64,000 nucleotides of DNA, taken from positions 1,621,501-1,685,500 of the forward strand of contig JASPKZ010003845.1 of the NCBI GenBank assembly GCA_030220185.1. Direction: 5' to 3'. The notes below the pieces were generated by a model that worked only from the letters and a program-made list of their open reading frames with translations, did not search any database and was not told the DNA's origin. The translations under genes were made by a program, and so were the position numbers. This document shows positions 22,961 through 33,714 of the stretch, piece after piece (position 1 is the stretch's first letter; every line of letters begins with the position of its first letter). Source of the DNA: Diploptera punctata. Taxonomy: Eukaryota > Arthropoda > Insecta > Blattodea > Blaberidae.

Positions 22961-22964
22961 TCTT

Positions 22965-23160
22965 CTTCTTTTTCCTGTGGCGTTACGGTCCCTGAAGTAC
23001 CAGAGCCTGCCGTAAAATTTTACCCATTCTCTTCTTTCCTGGGCTTGTCTTTTTCACGTTCTCACACTCATCTCCTTCATATCCTCCTCCCACCTCTTCC
23101 TCAGCATTTCCTTGCATCTCCTATCGTCAAGATCTTCTTTATATATGTTTCTTACAAGGG
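22965..23160 (-). mobile_element. LINE 3' fragment, first part
   Basis: Reverse complement gives decayed LINE C-terminal sequence. It appears to be interrupted at about 23155 and to continue at about 23440. Confidence 0.5.
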
Positions 23161-23400
23161 AACTGTAAACCATTGCAATGTGAAAATTGCCTTGAAATTC
23201 TCTCAAAGAGGCGTTGTGATATACCAACCCGTGTCCAAAATTTGCCGCTTTTAACTGCAAGGGAGAGAAATTGAAGCCTACTTGAATAGAGTGGAGTGGA
23301 GAGAGGTGGGGCGCGACGCGGACGGCAGATTGTGAGTGTTATCCAATCCACCAAGTCAGGAGTTGTATCTTTTGCAGTAGTTTAGATGAGAAGTTTGGCG
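23156..23400 (+). repeat. Interspersed repeat (related segment at 45115-45310)
   Basis: The segment with GAAATTCTCTCAAAGAGGCG and ATCCAATCCACCAAGTCAGG corresponds, diverged, to 45115-45310, which has the same order of blocks. SINE-like size; no clear head. Confidence 0.5.
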
Positions 23401-23439
23401 TTGAATATATATATATATATATATCACAATGCTTTCCTG

Positions 23440-23695
23440 AGAGAAATTTCAAGATAGATTTCGGCATGCAATGTCTGACAGTCTCTTGTCAGAATCTTTC
23501 TCTTCCTAATAGATATTCCACTTTTATCCTTCTTCATTAAGGTCCAAGTTTCTGATGCATATGTCACAATCTGTCTTAATTACCATTCTATTATTTTTTC
23601 TTCTCATTCTTTTAGAGGTCTTAAGATTCTGTTAGAGGTAAGAGTGCCAAGTAACTTCAATTTACTTCCTTCAATCTTTCTTATATCTCATCAGA
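23440..23695 (-). mobile_element. LINE 3' fragment, second part
   Basis: Continues the decayed RT C-terminal reading of 22965-23160 (trace of ETWTLMKKD on the - strand near 23550-23520). Confidence 0.5.
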
Positions 23696-23699
23696 ATCA

Positions 23700-24207
23700 C
23701 GGATTCAGTTTATTTATTATAATGACAACTCCATGGCACTACAAGCCTAGAAGGCCCTTGGCCTACAAGCCGGCTGCTGGTCTCACATCCACATGTATTA
23801 ATCACAGAGGTAGACGATCATAGAGCCAGTGTACGGGTGACATGTAGTCAGCATGTCGGATTCCCCCAGCCGTTATATCTGCTTGTCTCAACCTGGATTT
23901 ATTAAATAATTGAAAAATATATTTATTTTGTATACAAAAAGAAAATCAGTTACACATAGTATTCGGAAATTCCCATAACAAACATCTAGGGCTTGTAGAG
24001 GGAACTGATTAGATGTTTTGAATAGGAACCTTCGAGCGGAAACATGCCATTTTCGTGCTGCGGGTACATCAGGTTCGCATTAAGCTTTAAATCTGCCGCG
24101 TCTGCCAGGGATAAATCGTAAAAGTTAAAAATATAAAATCGGTGCCTGAGATCTCAGTCGTCCTGAACTAGAATAAATTATTTAACAATTGAAATTGTTT
24201 GTTTCAG
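23700..24207. other. Intron stretch before visible exon 2
   Basis: Contains a GC-richer block at about 23730-23890 (AAGCCTAGAAGGCCCTTGG, then AGCATGTCGGATTCCCCCAG) that looks like a SINE body but has no partner here. The rest is AT-rich up to the acceptor TTTGTTTCAG at 24207. Confidence 0.4.
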
Positions 24208-24289
24208 ATATTTGGGTCACCAAGTACACCTGTCCTGGAGAATCCAGAATATCAAACCAGATGGTACTTCAAATACTTCTTGGGAAAAT
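24208..24289 (+). CDS. GARNL3: GARNL3-like gene, visible exon 2
   Basis: 82 bp, phase 0 in and one base out. It codes LENPEYQTRWYFKYFLGK at its 3' end, a block nearly identical to vertebrate GARNL3 and close to the corresponding region of Rap1GAP-family proteins just upstream of the Rap-GAP domain. Acceptor TTTGTTTCAG, donor GTAAGT. The split codon T|TA joins exon 3 to give Leu. A mariner-like element begins only about 100 bp downstream of the donor. Confidence 0.93.
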
Positions 24290-24385
24290 GTAAGTATTAC
24301 CGCTCATTTCTGTAACAGTAAATGAATGAAGGAAAAGATTTACACATTTTAGATGAGAATTTTTAATGCTTATGTAATATATATA

Positions 24386-24886
24386 GGGTGTCCCATTCAA
24401 ACCTCCCACATTTTAATTAATCATAACTAACAAAATATGCAGAATTATGAAATGAGGCCGGTATTAAACGAAACAGAAACTCAAAGAATTTTCATTGCCA
24501 CACACTAAAACATCTCTATATGTGCACCATTAGTAGCACGAACAATATCAAGTCTGTATTCGATTTTATGCCACGTTCTCTCCAACATGTCCATTGGTAC
24601 GGTTGCAATTGTGTCAAGGATACGGGTTCGTAAATCATGAAAATTTTGTACTGGAGTCGCAGACACACAGTCTTTTATATGCCAAAAAACAGTTTGTGCC
24701 CGTTGCTGAGGGGTCACCATTTTGTTTTATGGCATTATTGACCAACATGCGACAGATGAATTAACTGCAACTATGAAAACAAAAATTCTTTGAGTTTCTC
24801 TTTCTTTTAATACCAATCTCATTTCATAATTCCGCATACTTTGAGAGTTATGATTAATTAAAATGTGGGAGGTTTGAATGGGAGAC
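24386..24886 (-). mobile_element. mariner-like element with ~100-bp inverted repeats
   Basis: The left end GGTGTCCCATTCAAACCTCC after TA (24384-24385) is mirrored by GGAGGTTTGAATGGGAGAC near 24868-24886; arms match for about 110 bp. Between them the - strand frame 24720-24505 encodes a transposase C-terminal remnant (TPVQNFHDLRTRI, MLERTWHKIEYRLDIVRATN, GAHIEMF), a pattern known in Tc1/mariner transposases. The catalytic domain is missing. Probably an internally deleted, non-autonomous copy. Confidence 0.75.
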
Positions 24887-24889
24887 GGG

Positions 24890-25644
24890 GTTTGTTATAA
24901 CGAGACAAAGGGAATAATTATTTGAATCACATAATAGAACGGAAAATAGTAACAAACAGAAAAATATGCTGAAGGACTTTGGAATGTGAGGAGCGCGAGA
25001 CGAGGGGTGTTTTTGGGAGACAAGAGGTATTTTAAAACAAACCCTTGAAAGAAATAAAGTTATGTTAAGATAAGATCAACACTAATGAAAAATACACTGT
25101 AGAATGAGGGGTTGTGAAAAAACATTTCTCAGGTATTTTTATGAGGCAAGGGATTTTTTAAAATAACCAACGTTACTAGAGGGTAGAAGAAAGGCGGAGA
25201 GTCTGTGGTCAGGGAGTCTGGTCGGAGCCATCGGACAGCGAGGTCGCAGAGCAGGGTCAGCTGGGCCTATTTCGTAAATTATGTAAGTAGAGTTTTGTAA
25301 TGTAGGTTTTCATTTCTCTCGGGAATGTCCACAATTAAATTTTAATCACTCTTAATCAAATATTAACCTATTATTAAATGGTGCTTCCAAGTTCTATCAT
25401 AAGTAATTTTCAAATGTAACCTACTGATAATATGTTCTCATAGATATATTAAAGTGTTTGGTAAGCCGTGTCAATGGCTTCTTTTATGTCGTAAAAAGTG
25501 TATAAATTCTTTCTAGAAGTCCTGTTCACACTTCCTATATTTTCCTCGGCACGCTACCCCCTTTCGTAATAATAATAAATAGATAAATGAAGAATAAAGA
25601 AAGAAAGAAATCGAGTCGTTAAACCGAGTCAGTACAGGGTTTAA

Positions 25645-25645
<1 letters not shown>
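24890..25645. other. Intron stretch, no gene recognised
   Basis: AT-rich, with purine-rich sequence at 24950-25260 (GAGCGCGAGACGAGGGGTG). No domain or exon identified. Confidence 0.4.

Positions 25646-25680
<35 letters not shown>
25646..25680. repeat. (AT)n microsatellite
   Basis: Perfect TA repeat. Confidence 0.95.
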
Positions 25681-25682
<2 letters not shown>

Positions 25683-25689
25683 CTTCTGT

Positions 25690-26050
25690 ACGGCTGATTG
25701 TCACTCTACTCCTCCTAAACGACTGGACTGATTTTGATGAAATTGTGTGTGTGTGTGTGTCTGATTGGATCCCTCGATGGTTCAGATTCAAAATTGGGCC
25801 CTCTAAAACCATTAGGTGTAGGAGTTCACCTGAAGTGAAAAATTAAAAATCTCTCTAGCGGTCACAATGTTCGATTTTTTACAACGAAACTCAGTATATC
25901 CCATTAAAATAAACCGAGGCAGGTATCCAAAAGTGAGATAAATCTGACAATTAGAAGTAGACGTTTACTTAAAATGCAAAAATTAAAAACTGAGTAGCAA
26001 TCGCCATGTTTGGTTCGTCTCAACATATACATTTAATTGACCTTTAATAT
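25690..26050 (+). repeat. Interspersed repeat (inverted partner at 6121-6470)
   Basis: Begins TTCTTCTGTACGGCTGATTG. Includes a short TG run and repeated blocks GTCACAATGTTCGATTTTTT and ATCGCCATGTTTGGTTCG. No ORF. Confidence 0.55.
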
Positions 26051-26299
26051 TTAATTTATTTAGGCGTAGCAATGCACCCTGGGCATTAATACCATTCTAT
26101 TCAGACAGTGAAAAAATATAATTTGTAAAAAATTACATACACCTGAAAAATTATTTTCAATAAATATGTTTATATAATTTAACCAAAATTACAATATAAA
26201 GTAACAATGTGAGGTTTCTACAAATTAAAACAAATAAAATTAATATTTTTAAATGTTATAGAAAACATCACTATGGGGTTTAATTTAAAATTTAAAATA

Positions 26300-26722
26300 A
26301 AATTCTTTCCACCTCACCTCATATCATGTCTTCTATTAGACTAGTTACACAACTAATGTTCTGTCATCCAGAAGCACTGCTTCTTACTTCATCAGTTAGT
26401 GTTCTGATAAACCTCCCAATCAAATCAACTACCCCACGAATTTCCTAATTTATTAATTTTTCTTTTTTTTATATGAATTTTTTTGCTTTAGGTTTTTCTA
26501 ATTGATTTATTAAATAAAATATATAAAGAAAAATTAATAAATTTTGAAATTCCCAGGGAAGTTAATTTGATTTCATGGTCCATCAGTCCACCAACAGATG
26601 GAGTAAAAACAGTGCTCTTAGATGAGAGAACAGCAGCCATAGAATTACTGAAGATGAAACCTATAAGATTTTGAAACCAATCTAATTAGAAGACAAGATA
26701 TGAGGTGAAAAGAATTTATTTT
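26300..26722. mobile_element. Penelope-like palindromic remnant
   Basis: Left end CACCTCATATCATGTCTTC at about 26322-26340 mirrors GAAGACAAGATATGAGGTG at about 26691-26709. Inner arms also pair (around 26360-26470 with 26545-26660). The right arm carries GAAATTCCCAGGGAAG, a stretch matching the GIY-YIG-downstream part of other Penelope-like copies. Same terminal motif as the palindromes at 32020-33545, 56100-56605 and 59580-59862. Confidence 0.65.
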
Positions 26723-27069
26723 AAATTTTAGATGAATTTCTGCTTGGATGTGAATAGTGTCAGCAAGTAGAGCTTAAGATCTAGGGTTCAATTCCCGATT
26801 CAGGTGTAAAATTTTCTCTTTACCATTCATAATAATATTGTTACAAATTTTTGGGGCTTAATTTTTCACTAAGCATCGTACCATGGCTAGTTTTACATGT
26901 TATACCTGAACCGAGCTAATTTCCAGTTGCAATTGAAACAAACAAGATGTATGACTGCATTTCCATTGGTCGAATAATGGTTTTACTTTTAAGTGTGCAA
27001 GAAAATTTAGTTCCCTCTCAAAAACTTAAAATAAAGGGAGGAAAATATATATATATATATATATATATA

Positions 27070-27598
27070 CAGGGCTATTCAGGAAGAAGGAACAGTCTTC
27101 AAACAATTATTTCTTCCAAACTACAAAAAAAATACAAACACACTTCCAACGTTCCTGGAAAGAGAAAAGTTTGAAGTTCCGATCATGGCTGCATTTCTCC
27201 AACCACATCTGACATCATCTGAATAACACCATTCCAGGACGTTGGATGGAAAGAGGTGGCCCTCGAGGTCACCAGAGCTAACATCATATGATTTTGATCT
27301 GTGGGTTTTATGTACAAGACCGTGTTATTATCCCCCCTATGCCTGACACTTTATAAAATTGCAACATCGAATTGTTGAAATTGTTAATTCAGTAACTAGA
27401 GACCAGCTGAATCGTATGTGGCAAGAAATGAGCCACCATTTTGATATTTGTCATGTAACACATGGTGCTCATATTGAATGCATAAAATAATGGAATTTGA
27501 ACTTTTCTCTTTCCAGAAACGTTGGAACTGTGCTTCTATTTTTGTAGTTTGGAAGAAATAAATGTTTGAAGTCTGTTTCTTCTTTTTGAATAGCCCTG
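27070..27598 (+). mobile_element. mariner-like element with long inverted repeats
   Basis: Flanked by TA (27068-27069 and 27599-27600). The left end CAGGGCTATTCAGGAAGAAG mirrors CTTTTTGAATAGCCCTG at the right, with arms matching for about 110 bp. The interior encodes transposase remnants (ELTSYDFDLWV, then RDQLNRMWQEMSHHFDIC and THGAHIECI) with stops. Related in layout to 24386-24886. Confidence 0.8.
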
Positions 27599-27600
27599 TA

Positions 27601-28315
27601 TATTATCTAGCACATGTCTATATAAGTCATATGAGAGAATCTTGAATAATTTTAATAAATTAAGTAAGCATTGTTTTATTCTTATGCATGCACAATGCAG
27701 AATACATTGGGATTTCTATTGTTTAAAAATGGCTGCTTTCTGTATAATTTCTTAAAACATTGGAAAAGAAACCATTTAAAAAGCAGAGAAAAACAAATTA
27801 TTTTGAATATTTTCAAACAGTTCAGTGAAAAATATTCTACATTAGCCATTAAAGATGTGGTGAATATAACAGAAGAATGTACATGTGAGTCAGCATGGAG
27901 CATACATTCTGCTTATAATGAAATTGTAAATAAAAGATATCTATCAACATCATGGAAAAAGCATAAACGTCTATTTAGGTAGGCCCATATAAAATGTTTG
28001 CAATAAATAAATAAGAAATGGAGGAAGTTACTAATTGATCAGCATTCTGCATCAACCAAACGCCATTATGTAAGTTTCGAGCAAAACACGTTTAAAGTTT
28101 AAATCATTCTTCACTATTTATTGTTGCACCAAATTAACAATACTGGATATTAAAAGTTATTTTCCTTGTTTGACAATCATGCATCAACAATCTAAGAATG
28201 GGAACATTTGGTGCTTAGCTGCTTGCTGCAAAATTTAGATTAACATTTAAGAACTGGTTTCATAGCCATTTGTTGCAAAACATAGAATATGTGACAGGAC
28301 TGATGACATGTATAT
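27601..28315. other. No recognised gene
   Basis: Contains a 103-codon open frame (27671-27982, +) starting MFYSYACTMQN. It has no recognisable domain and is not flanked by splice sites that fit the host gene. Left unassigned. Confidence 0.35.
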
Positions 28316-28917
28316 TTTTATTAATTAAATAAAAATAAAACATAGTTTTATTTGATTTTCATATTTATTATATAATTCAGTGACAGCTGTTTCAGTACAC
28401 TGTACCTTCTTCAGACATGTTAACAAATTATGAATTGTGTTCCAACTGATCTAAGCAACTATACAACAATATTTATTTATTTTTTTTAATTTAACAAAGG
28501 GGATTCATTCAAATCAAGTTGAGAATTTAACAGTTTGTTACTACTTTTAAATTTATTAATTTCTACAGCCTCCAAAAGATCTAACTTCTTACCCTTATCA
28601 CAAACATGTAAAATTTCAAAATTTGGATTGAAACAATGATTAAATTGGAATAGGTGGTTAGCATATTTTGAATATTCTAAATTTCTGTTATATGCTCTCA
28701 TATGTTCCTTTATCCGAGAGATAAGGTCTACCAGTTTGTCCTATATAGACATTGTCACATGTGCCACACTTCAATTTATATACACCTGATAATGTTTCTT
28801 TTTATATTTTGGTTTTATTGTTTTTTTATTATATTTTGTAAAGTTTTATTAGTTTTAAATAATAAATATTAAAATCAAATAAAACTACGTTTTATTTTTA
28901 TTTAATTAATAAATATG
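28316..28917 (-). mobile_element. Penelope-like element remnant, family B, with inverted ends
   Basis: Ends mirror each other: TTAATTAAATAAAAATAAAA near 28321 against TTTTATTTTTATTTAATTAA near 28890. On the - strand 28790-28486 reads a GIY-YIG remnant (SGVYKLKCGTCDNVYIGQTG followed by MRAYNRNLEYSKYANHLFQ). Downstream, at 28420-28378, lies a hammerhead-like motif. A copy of its end is at 51306-51440. Confidence 0.75.
28378..28420 (-). ncRNA. Hammerhead-ribozyme-like motif in the family B Penelope-like end
   Basis: On the - strand: core CTGAAGA (28414-28408), a 5-bp stem II hairpin GGTAC/GTACT with one mismatch, then GAAAC, a short loop and the cleavage-type triplet GTC (28384-28382). Stem I pairing is weak (about two pairs). 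Penelope-like elements are known to carry minimal hammerheads at this place. Confidence 0.5.
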
Positions 28918-29384
28918 GATTTTCATCAAGTAAACACCAACTCGATTATTTATATTTTTCTTGAATAATAAGGCTATTTTTAAAGATTTGGCACTAAAAC
29001 TGTGCAAACACTTACTTCATGAACCAGTGCAACAGATGGCATCAAAATCTCAATTTTTTTAATGATGCTTAGCCAGTTGATGCATAACTTCATCCAATTA
29101 TTGGCACCATCTTACCTTGTATTCAGCCTTATTTCCCTTAAAATACGATGTTGTCTAAGAACAATGTTTCTATCGGTGACAGTCCATACACAATTCAGTG
29201 ATATGACAGGTAAAGGTAGCACCACAGTTCCCTCAATAGACAGAGTAATACCTTATACAAGTTTATTTGTAGTAAAACTGGAACTTAGCTCAAAATTAGT
29301 ATAATTCTTTTAAAGTTTCTGTGTTAGTCCTTCTAGCGCTATGTTCTCCATTTTTCTACAATATTTTGTTTGACTATGTTTCAG
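28918..29384. other. Intron stretch before visible exon 3
   Basis: No repeat or gene recognised. Ends in the acceptor GACTATGTTTCAG. Confidence 0.45.
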
Positions 29385-29503
29385 TACACCAAAATTATGT
29401 GGGAGCAGATGCCGATAAAGTCCCCTTCTTCCTGTCTGTGGTACTCACTGATGCCAACAATCAATGTGTGCCACAATACCGTGCCATTTTGTGGAAGAAA
29501 ACT
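29385..29503 (+). CDS. GARNL3: GARNL3-like gene, visible exon 3
   Basis: 119 bp, entering with two bases that complete a Leu codon and leaving in phase 0. Codes HQNYVGADADKVPFFLSVVL then TDANNQCVPQYRAILWKKT. The FFLSV and QYRAILW blocks are strongly conserved with vertebrate GARNL3 in the region before the Rap-GAP domain. Acceptor GTTTCAG, donor GTAAGT. A 9.4-kb intron follows. Confidence 0.94.
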
Positions 29504-29884
29504 GTAAGTTGTAATTTATAAAATAATGCATTTATGCATATACATATTTTTTTATGGTTACTTTTGGTGTCTACTTGATAGGATCGGTGAAGATCTGTGA
29601 AAATTTCTCAAAAATATTTTCATGAGAACAACCTCAATAGCTTCATTCCTTTGGAATCTGGTAATAGAATTTTTAATCAAGCCCCAGGTTCAGTGCAACA
29701 TTTCTGATGTTCTTTCCTGGCATTGGCATAATTGTAACTCACTTCTGAGATTGGAGAACCTGGAAGGCAAAATTACGCTGCCCTGATGATATGATAGGTG
29801 ATTAAGATGATGATAGTGATGCACCAGGAGAGTCCTTAATCCTAAACTTAATCTAACACAAATATGAATGATGATGATTATGAA
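29504..29884. other. Intron stretch
   Basis: No gene recognised. Short segments near 29575-29660 (AAGATCTGTGAAAATTTCTC) resemble 46105-46170 and may be an old repeat. Confidence 0.4.
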
Positions 29885-30060
29885 TGACCATATGATGTTT
29901 GGGGACCATTTTGACCTTAAAGTTTCCTGACATTTGTCTCACAGGTGAGGTAGAACCCCGAAAAAATCTCACCCAGAAAACTTGTCCCAACTGAGATTCA
30001 AACTCGGACTCACTATGTGACAAGGCAGCAAGCTACCTTGAGACTACAGCAGTGGACTTA
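29885..30060 (-). mobile_element. SINE family I, 5' part
   Basis: Reverse complement starts AAGTCCACTGCTGTAGTCTC and runs through the head and the CTCACCTGTGAGACAAATGT segment, then stops. Confidence 0.75.
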
Positions 30061-30061
30061 T

Positions 30062-30260
30062 AATTAAAGATTTAATAGATAACAGAAAGAGATGAAAAGA
30101 ACGTGTGGAAAGAATGGATCCAGGTAGATGGCCGAGGATTGGTTTTGAGTACAGATCAAGAGGAAGAAGATCAAGAGGTAGACCAAAGAGAAGATGGAAA
30201 GAAGATTTTTGATTGGTAATGGCAGATTGTTGGCTAATCCATGAAGACAAAGCAAAAAAA
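30062..30260 (+). mobile_element. LINE 3' fragment
   Basis: Reads ERMDPGRWPRIGFEY then RSRGRPKRRWKEDF, a LINE C-terminal signature with stops nearby. The long - strand frame 30361-30044 is its antisense shadow. Confidence 0.65.
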
Positions 30261-30316
30261 AATTTAAGTAGACTCGGAGAGTTTTTCAATATATATATTG
30301 CTGCCTTACATGTTTT

Positions 30317-31230
30317 TCTATGACTATTTAACTCATGCCCCAAATGGGAGTCAATGACCAATCATATTTCAATGATTTTTTATTTACAACCTATCATAGT
30401 TGTTTATCATCTCGAATTTCATCAGTTTAATTTAATCACTTTAAAATCAAGCTCCTCCTTTTTAACATTCTGAATAGGTCATTATCTATGACTATTTAAC
30501 TCATGCCCCAAATGGGAGTCAATGACCAATCACATTTCAATGATTTTTTATTTACAACCAATCATAGTCGTTTATCACCTCGAATTTTATCAGTTTAATT
30601 TAATCACTTTAAAATCAAGCTCCTCCTTTTTAACATTTTGAATAGGTCATAGCATTATTTTGCAGTGACCCCATGTGGCTACCAGATTGTGTATACAGTG
30701 CACGAATGTCAGCAGTTAGCACTTGCAGGAGATAATATAAAAACATTTGTAACAATTGATTATACCAGCAAAAAAAAGAAACCACTATTTGCACTTTCTT
30801 AAACGAATTATTTCCCAGGAAATAATGTTGCAGAAAAATATAATTGACATATTTACATCATAGGACATCAGAAATTAATTAATACCTATAATGTTGGTTA
30901 TAGATTTCTCCACTAGGGGTGCATTCTTACAATATTGCGATCCTTTGGCAACAAATAATATGATCTGGTTGCAGTGACAAACAAAAGAAGTAAATGAAGC
31001 GTACCAGTCGTTTCTTATTTGATTTCAAACATCGCCGTTTACATTAAATGTATAAATATTTTAAAATAACTATAGTTAAATAATGATTTGTGATTAAACA
31101 GCTTAATTTTATTCGTTAAATAGTTCTAACAAATGCCACTGTTGATTTCCAATTTCTCTAGACAAATTCACTCCTCGCTTCGTGAGTCGTGAATTTTTTG
31201 ATAATTTGGAAATCACTCGTGGCATTACTT
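30317..31230 (+). repeat. Interspersed repeat family R (copy 3), with 165-bp tandem duplication
   Basis: The first ~165 bp are present twice in tandem (30305-30480 and 30486-30652), then the element continues as in the other copies. At its right end a foldback of about 85 bp (GATTTCCAATTTCTCTAGAC paired with AATTTGGAAATC) is inserted at the same point as in copy 2. Confidence 0.8.
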
Positions 31231-31484
31231 ATGATAAATAGAGTCTTTTTAACAAACAAACAAATTCCATTAATTTATGCTTACAGTGTGTATTGGCATG
31301 TAGAAAGGAACATGAAAGGATGTACGTCAAGGGGTTTATTCACTTGTACTGCTTGTCAGCATGTCATTGGAAATCTATCACGCCTGACTCCACATTATCT
31401 TGTGAATACTGTTAATAATTTAGTTGATGTGAAGTGCCACAAGTACTTGTCAAGTATTGAATTTATGCCAAGAAAATATAACTG
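31231..31484. other. Intron stretch
   Basis: No gene recognised. An open frame (31189-31530, +) extends into the TA repeat and is not supported. Confidence 0.4.
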
Positions 31485-31485
31485 C

Positions 31486-31529
<44 letters not shown>
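31485..31529. repeat. (AT)n microsatellite
   Basis: Perfect TA repeat of about 22 units. Confidence 0.95.
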
Positions 31530-31532
<3 letters not shown>

Positions 31533-31544
31533 GGATTGGGGAAA

Positions 31545-31985
31545 ATGTTTTTATTTCTCATCTCATAAAGTTCCACGTTTTCACAATACTTGTTTCAAAA
31601 GTCATTTTACCTTCATCTTCAGTCAAACTCCAAGTATCAAAATTTTACCATTAACACCATCTTCAGAACTGCCATCTGGTGTTGATTTTATTAACTTAGA
31701 GATCAAATTTTGCTTGCCAAAATTTCAAAATTCATGGTTCTGTATTTGTTCTTCTGATTGTATATATTTTCCCAAACTATTAATTCCATAGGCTTCTCTG
31801 AATGTTCTAAAAGTTTAGTTTCTCTTCCATTTTGTCATTCTCTAGCAAACCATGAGCTGTAATTGCCGATTTTTCAATTTCACCATGGTTAATATTTATA
31901 AATTATTCTTTTGTAAGAGTTCCTAAATTCCTTTTAGTTTTCCCTATATATAATACTCTCTGCAGTCATTGCAACTAATTGGTAA
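31545..31985 (-). mobile_element. Penelope-like element, truncated - strand copy
   Basis: Reverse complement gives decayed GIY-YIG element sequence: near 31980-31860 traces of the YIG segment and KRNLGTLTKE, then HSLLEN and EKLNF-like stretches. Towards 31550 it reaches an end region with a CTGAAGA core at 31623-31617, a weak stem, and CTCATAAAGTTCC. Damaged throughout. Confidence 0.65.
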
Positions 31986-32019
31986 ATTCGTACATTAATG
32001 AGTCAATTTTTAACATCTT

Positions 32020-32825
32020 ACTTCATATTTTATGTTTCTTCAAACACGGGAACTAATTTTCTGTCTCATTTTCAACCGACATTATGACTACCGGATTTTC
32101 GTTGTAATCTCCATCAATAATGTTGCAATCTGGTGTTGATTTGATGAACTTTAAGATGAGGTCACGTTCATCAGGAATCTCGAAATTCATGGATCTAAAT
32201 TTGTTCTTCTGAATATAAATCTTCTCCCAAACTGTCAATTCCAAAGGTTTCTCCAAATGTTTTAAAAAGTAGGGCTTCTTTTTCAATTTTATGATTCTCC
32301 AATAAACTATGTGCTGCAATAGCTGACTTTTCAATTTCACCATTTTTAATATTTCTGAAGTGTTCCTTAGTGCGAGTGTCCAAATTTCTTTTTGTTTTTC
32401 CTATATATAGTTTATTGCAGACCTTATAATTAATTTGATAAATTTCAGAATTTTTGCCATCTGGGGTGTTCAATTTCTTGTTAGTTATTAATAGATTACC
32501 AAGGCTAAATTTCTTTATCGGTGCCAATGTAATATTGAATTTCTTGAAATTTTTTTTTGAAATTTGTTATGTATTTCAGGATGATATGTAATTTTCTTAA
32601 ATTGTTTTCCTTTCTTTGAATCAGATTGCAGGGTAGTGTATTCTTTTAATATTTTTTGTTGTCTGAATTTCTTTAATTTATTTACAATTATTTCTTTTCC
32701 AAAACCATTTAAATTGGGTATGGTCAAAATGTGATTGTATTCTTTCTTAAAATCTTCTTCATTTAATGGAAAATTTAATAATCTATATATCAAACTGTTG
32801 AAAATTGCATGCTTATGCACAATAT
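32020..32825 (-). mobile_element. Penelope-like element, left arm of an inverted pair
   Basis: Two overlapping open frames on the - strand (32820-32515 and 32527-32195), then 32343-32053 after a frameshift. They encode the region before and including a GIY-YIG endonuclease: IYQINYKVCNKLYIGKTKRN, EHFRNIKNGEIEKSAIAAHS, then LELTVWEKIYIQKNKFRSMN. The Penelope-like RT is missing. Its outer end near 32020-32040 contains the reverse complement of an ATATGAAGTAAG-type motif. Confidence 0.85.
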
Positions 32826-32854
32826 AATTGAAACCTGAAGTTTTGGAAAATAAA

Positions 32855-33600
32855 TAATTGTAAGTAAATTAAAGAAATTCAGACAACAAAAAAGATTAAA
32901 AGAATACACTACCCTGCAATCTAAAGAAAGGAAAACAATTTAAGAAAATTACGTATCATCCTGAAATATATAACAAATTTAAAAAAAAATTCAAGAAATT
33001 CAGTATTACATTGGCACCGATAAAGAAATTTAACCTTGGTAATCTATTAATAACTAATAAGAAATTGAACACACCAGATGGCAAAAAATCTGGAATTTAT
33101 CAAATTAATTGTAAGGACTGCAATAAAGTATACATAGGAAAAACAAAAAGAAATTTGGACACTCGCACTAAGGAACACTTCAGAAATATTAAAAATGGTG
33201 AAATTGAAAAATCAACTATTGCAGCACATAGTTTATTGGAGAATCATAAAATTGAAAAAGAAGCCCTACTTTTAAAACATTTGGAAAAACCTTTGGAATT
33301 GACAGTTTGGGAGAAGATATATATTCAGAAGAACAAATTTAGATCCATGAATTTCGAGATTCTTGATGAATGTGACCTCATCTCAAAGTTCATCAAATCA
33401 ACACCAGATGGCAACATTATTGATGGAGATTCCAATGATTCCAACGAAAATCCGGTAGTCATATGTCGGTTGAAAATGAGAGAGATCCTTCTCTCGAAAA
33501 CTAGTTCCCGTGTTTGAAGAAACATAAAATATGAGGTAAGATGTGAAAAACTGACGCATTAATTTACGAATTAAGAACCTCATAATGTTATTTCCCATAT
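32855..33600 (+). mobile_element. Penelope-like element, right arm of the inverted pair
   Basis: Mirror of 32020-32825, very similar in sequence. The open frame 33011-33517 encodes the GIY-YIG domain (SGIYQINCKDCNKVYIGKTK, residues about 27-46) and the WEKIYIQKNKFRSM segment. The element continues to ATATGAGGTAAG (33528-33539) and to CCTCATAATGTTATTTCCC (33580-33598), a boundary motif shared with other copies. Only the C-terminal part of a Penelope-like protein is present; no RT domain. Confidence 0.87.
33011..33517 (+). pseudogene. GIY-YIG endonuclease fragment of a Penelope-like element
   Basis: 168 codons, open. GIY-YIG variant motif IYQI ... VYIG at about residues 29-43, followed by KTKRNLDTRTKEHFRNIKNG with the conserved Arg and, further on, a Glu-rich helix. 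In complete Penelope-like elements this domain follows an RT and nicks DNA during insertion. Here the upstream RT is absent, so the copy cannot move by itself. Confidence 0.82.
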
Positions 33601-33714
33601 TTAACTATGAATAATTGGTAAATTACAGATTTCTTAATATCTGGGACATTAACCATTTTTTTAGTTATTAGTAGATTACCCAGACTAAATTTGTTAATTA
33701 ATGCCAATGTAATA

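Noticed and set aside
27671..27982. A 103-codon gene
   Set aside because: No known domain, no coding-like context and no splice sites matching the host gene. Left as unassigned sequence.
31600..31640. A further hammerhead (CTGAAGA core on the - strand)
   Set aside because: Stem II is only about four pairs, and no convincing stem III and cleavage triplet follow.
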